A stretch of 64,000 nt of DNA from contig NZ_RYDV01000008.1 of the NCBI RefSeq assembly GCF_003971065.1, forward strand, positions 62,001 through 126,000, in the 5' to 3' direction. Positions 63,921-64,000 of this stretch are shown piece after piece; position 1 is the stretch's first letter, and each line of letters opens with the position of its first letter. Source of the DNA: Candidimonas sp. SYP-B2681. GTDB lineage: Bacteria; Pseudomonadota; Gammaproteobacteria; Burkholderiales; Burkholderiaceae_B. Position numbers and translations under genes: made by a program. The notes beneath the pieces were generated by a model that saw only the letters and a program-made list of their open reading frames with translations, searched no databases and was not told the origin of the DNA.

Positions 63921-64000
63921 ATGGTAAAGATGGTCGCTGCATTTTCCTCACTTTATCTGGCGACGTTGCTGTTGTTGGTCGGGTCGGGGCTCTTTAATAC
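63921..64000 (+). CDS. Major facilitator transporter (3' partial, start only)
   Basis: ATG 63921 opens a frame that runs off the window. The 26 visible residues include SSLYLATLLLLVGSGLFNT, a first membrane helix typical of MFS transporters of the YcaD-like group. It lies 22 nt after the peroxiredoxin gene. Family assignment rests on one helix and is tentative. Confidence 0.55.
   Translation, partial: MVKMVAAFSSLYLATLLLLVGSGLFN

Overview
The window looks like chromosome of a betaproteobacterium of the order Burkholderiales, most likely family Alcaligenaceae (Bordetella/Pusillimonas-like). The pointers are the gene orders lolB-ispE-tRNA(Gln)-prs-rplY-pth-ychF and fdsGBA-fdhD-fdsD, the Bordetella-like protein sequences, and a moderately GC-rich base composition. 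This is inference from recognised families; no database was searched.

Layout. (1) 1-2148: arsenic cluster arsR-arsI-arsC-arsH with no efflux pump in view. (2) 2241-3940: an OsmC-type protein, coq7, and a strong candidate small RNA (promoter, C-rich anti-Shine-Dalgarno loop, rho-independent terminator). (3) 4148-15602: a surface-polysaccharide operon. It has a WecA-type initiating transferase, TviB and TviC (route to UDP-GalNAcA), a MurJ-like flippase, an AsnB-type amidotransferase, two GT4 enzymes and a tandem GT4-GT4 fusion. (4) 15603-18455: a repeat-rich interval around one orphan exported protein. (5) 18456-21414: phosphomanno/glucomutase and a FAD-linked 2-hydroxyacid dehydrogenase. (6) 21425-27045: a five-gene minus-strand operon whose content fits 3-hydroxyphenylacetate -> homogentisate -> fumarate + acetoacetate, with an IclR-like palindrome in front. 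(7) 27052-35783: housekeeping genes (mutM, TPR protein, lolB, ispE, tRNA-Gln, prs, rplY, pth, CPBP protease, ychF). (8) 36006-41322: ppk2, a SulP transporter, tas and serA. (9) 41449-43724: a nitric-oxide regulon (nsrR, nnrS, truncated haemoglobin) with a near-consensus NsrR operator. (10) 43936-49390: a lipid A/LPS-modification-like locus (ArnC-like GT2, ArnT-like GT39, GtrA, ChbG-type deacetylase), then a GNAT acetyltransferase, a small phosphatase-like protein and UspA. (11) 49488-56970: soluble NAD-dependent formate dehydrogenase with its regulator. (12) 56974-62680: almost a full molybdenum-cofactor set, needed by FdsA. (13) 62771-64000: a small exported protein, a Prx5-type peroxiredoxin and the start of an MFS transporter.

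Most interesting observation: four ~205-230 bp palindromic elements (15731-15957, 18082-18286, 58841-59071, 59315-59532) share one nested fold. Outer helices, side hairpins and internal helices differ in sequence but remain complementary in each copy, while short loop motifs (RAACTC, TCANACA, TRCCCG, AAGCG) are conserved. Each copy lies 125-170 nt downstream of a stop codon, in the same orientation as that gene. This pattern indicates a structured RNA selected for its fold, or a fold-back DNA element, that I do not recognise. Two copies are accompanied by 13-bp and 20-bp tandem repeat arrays.
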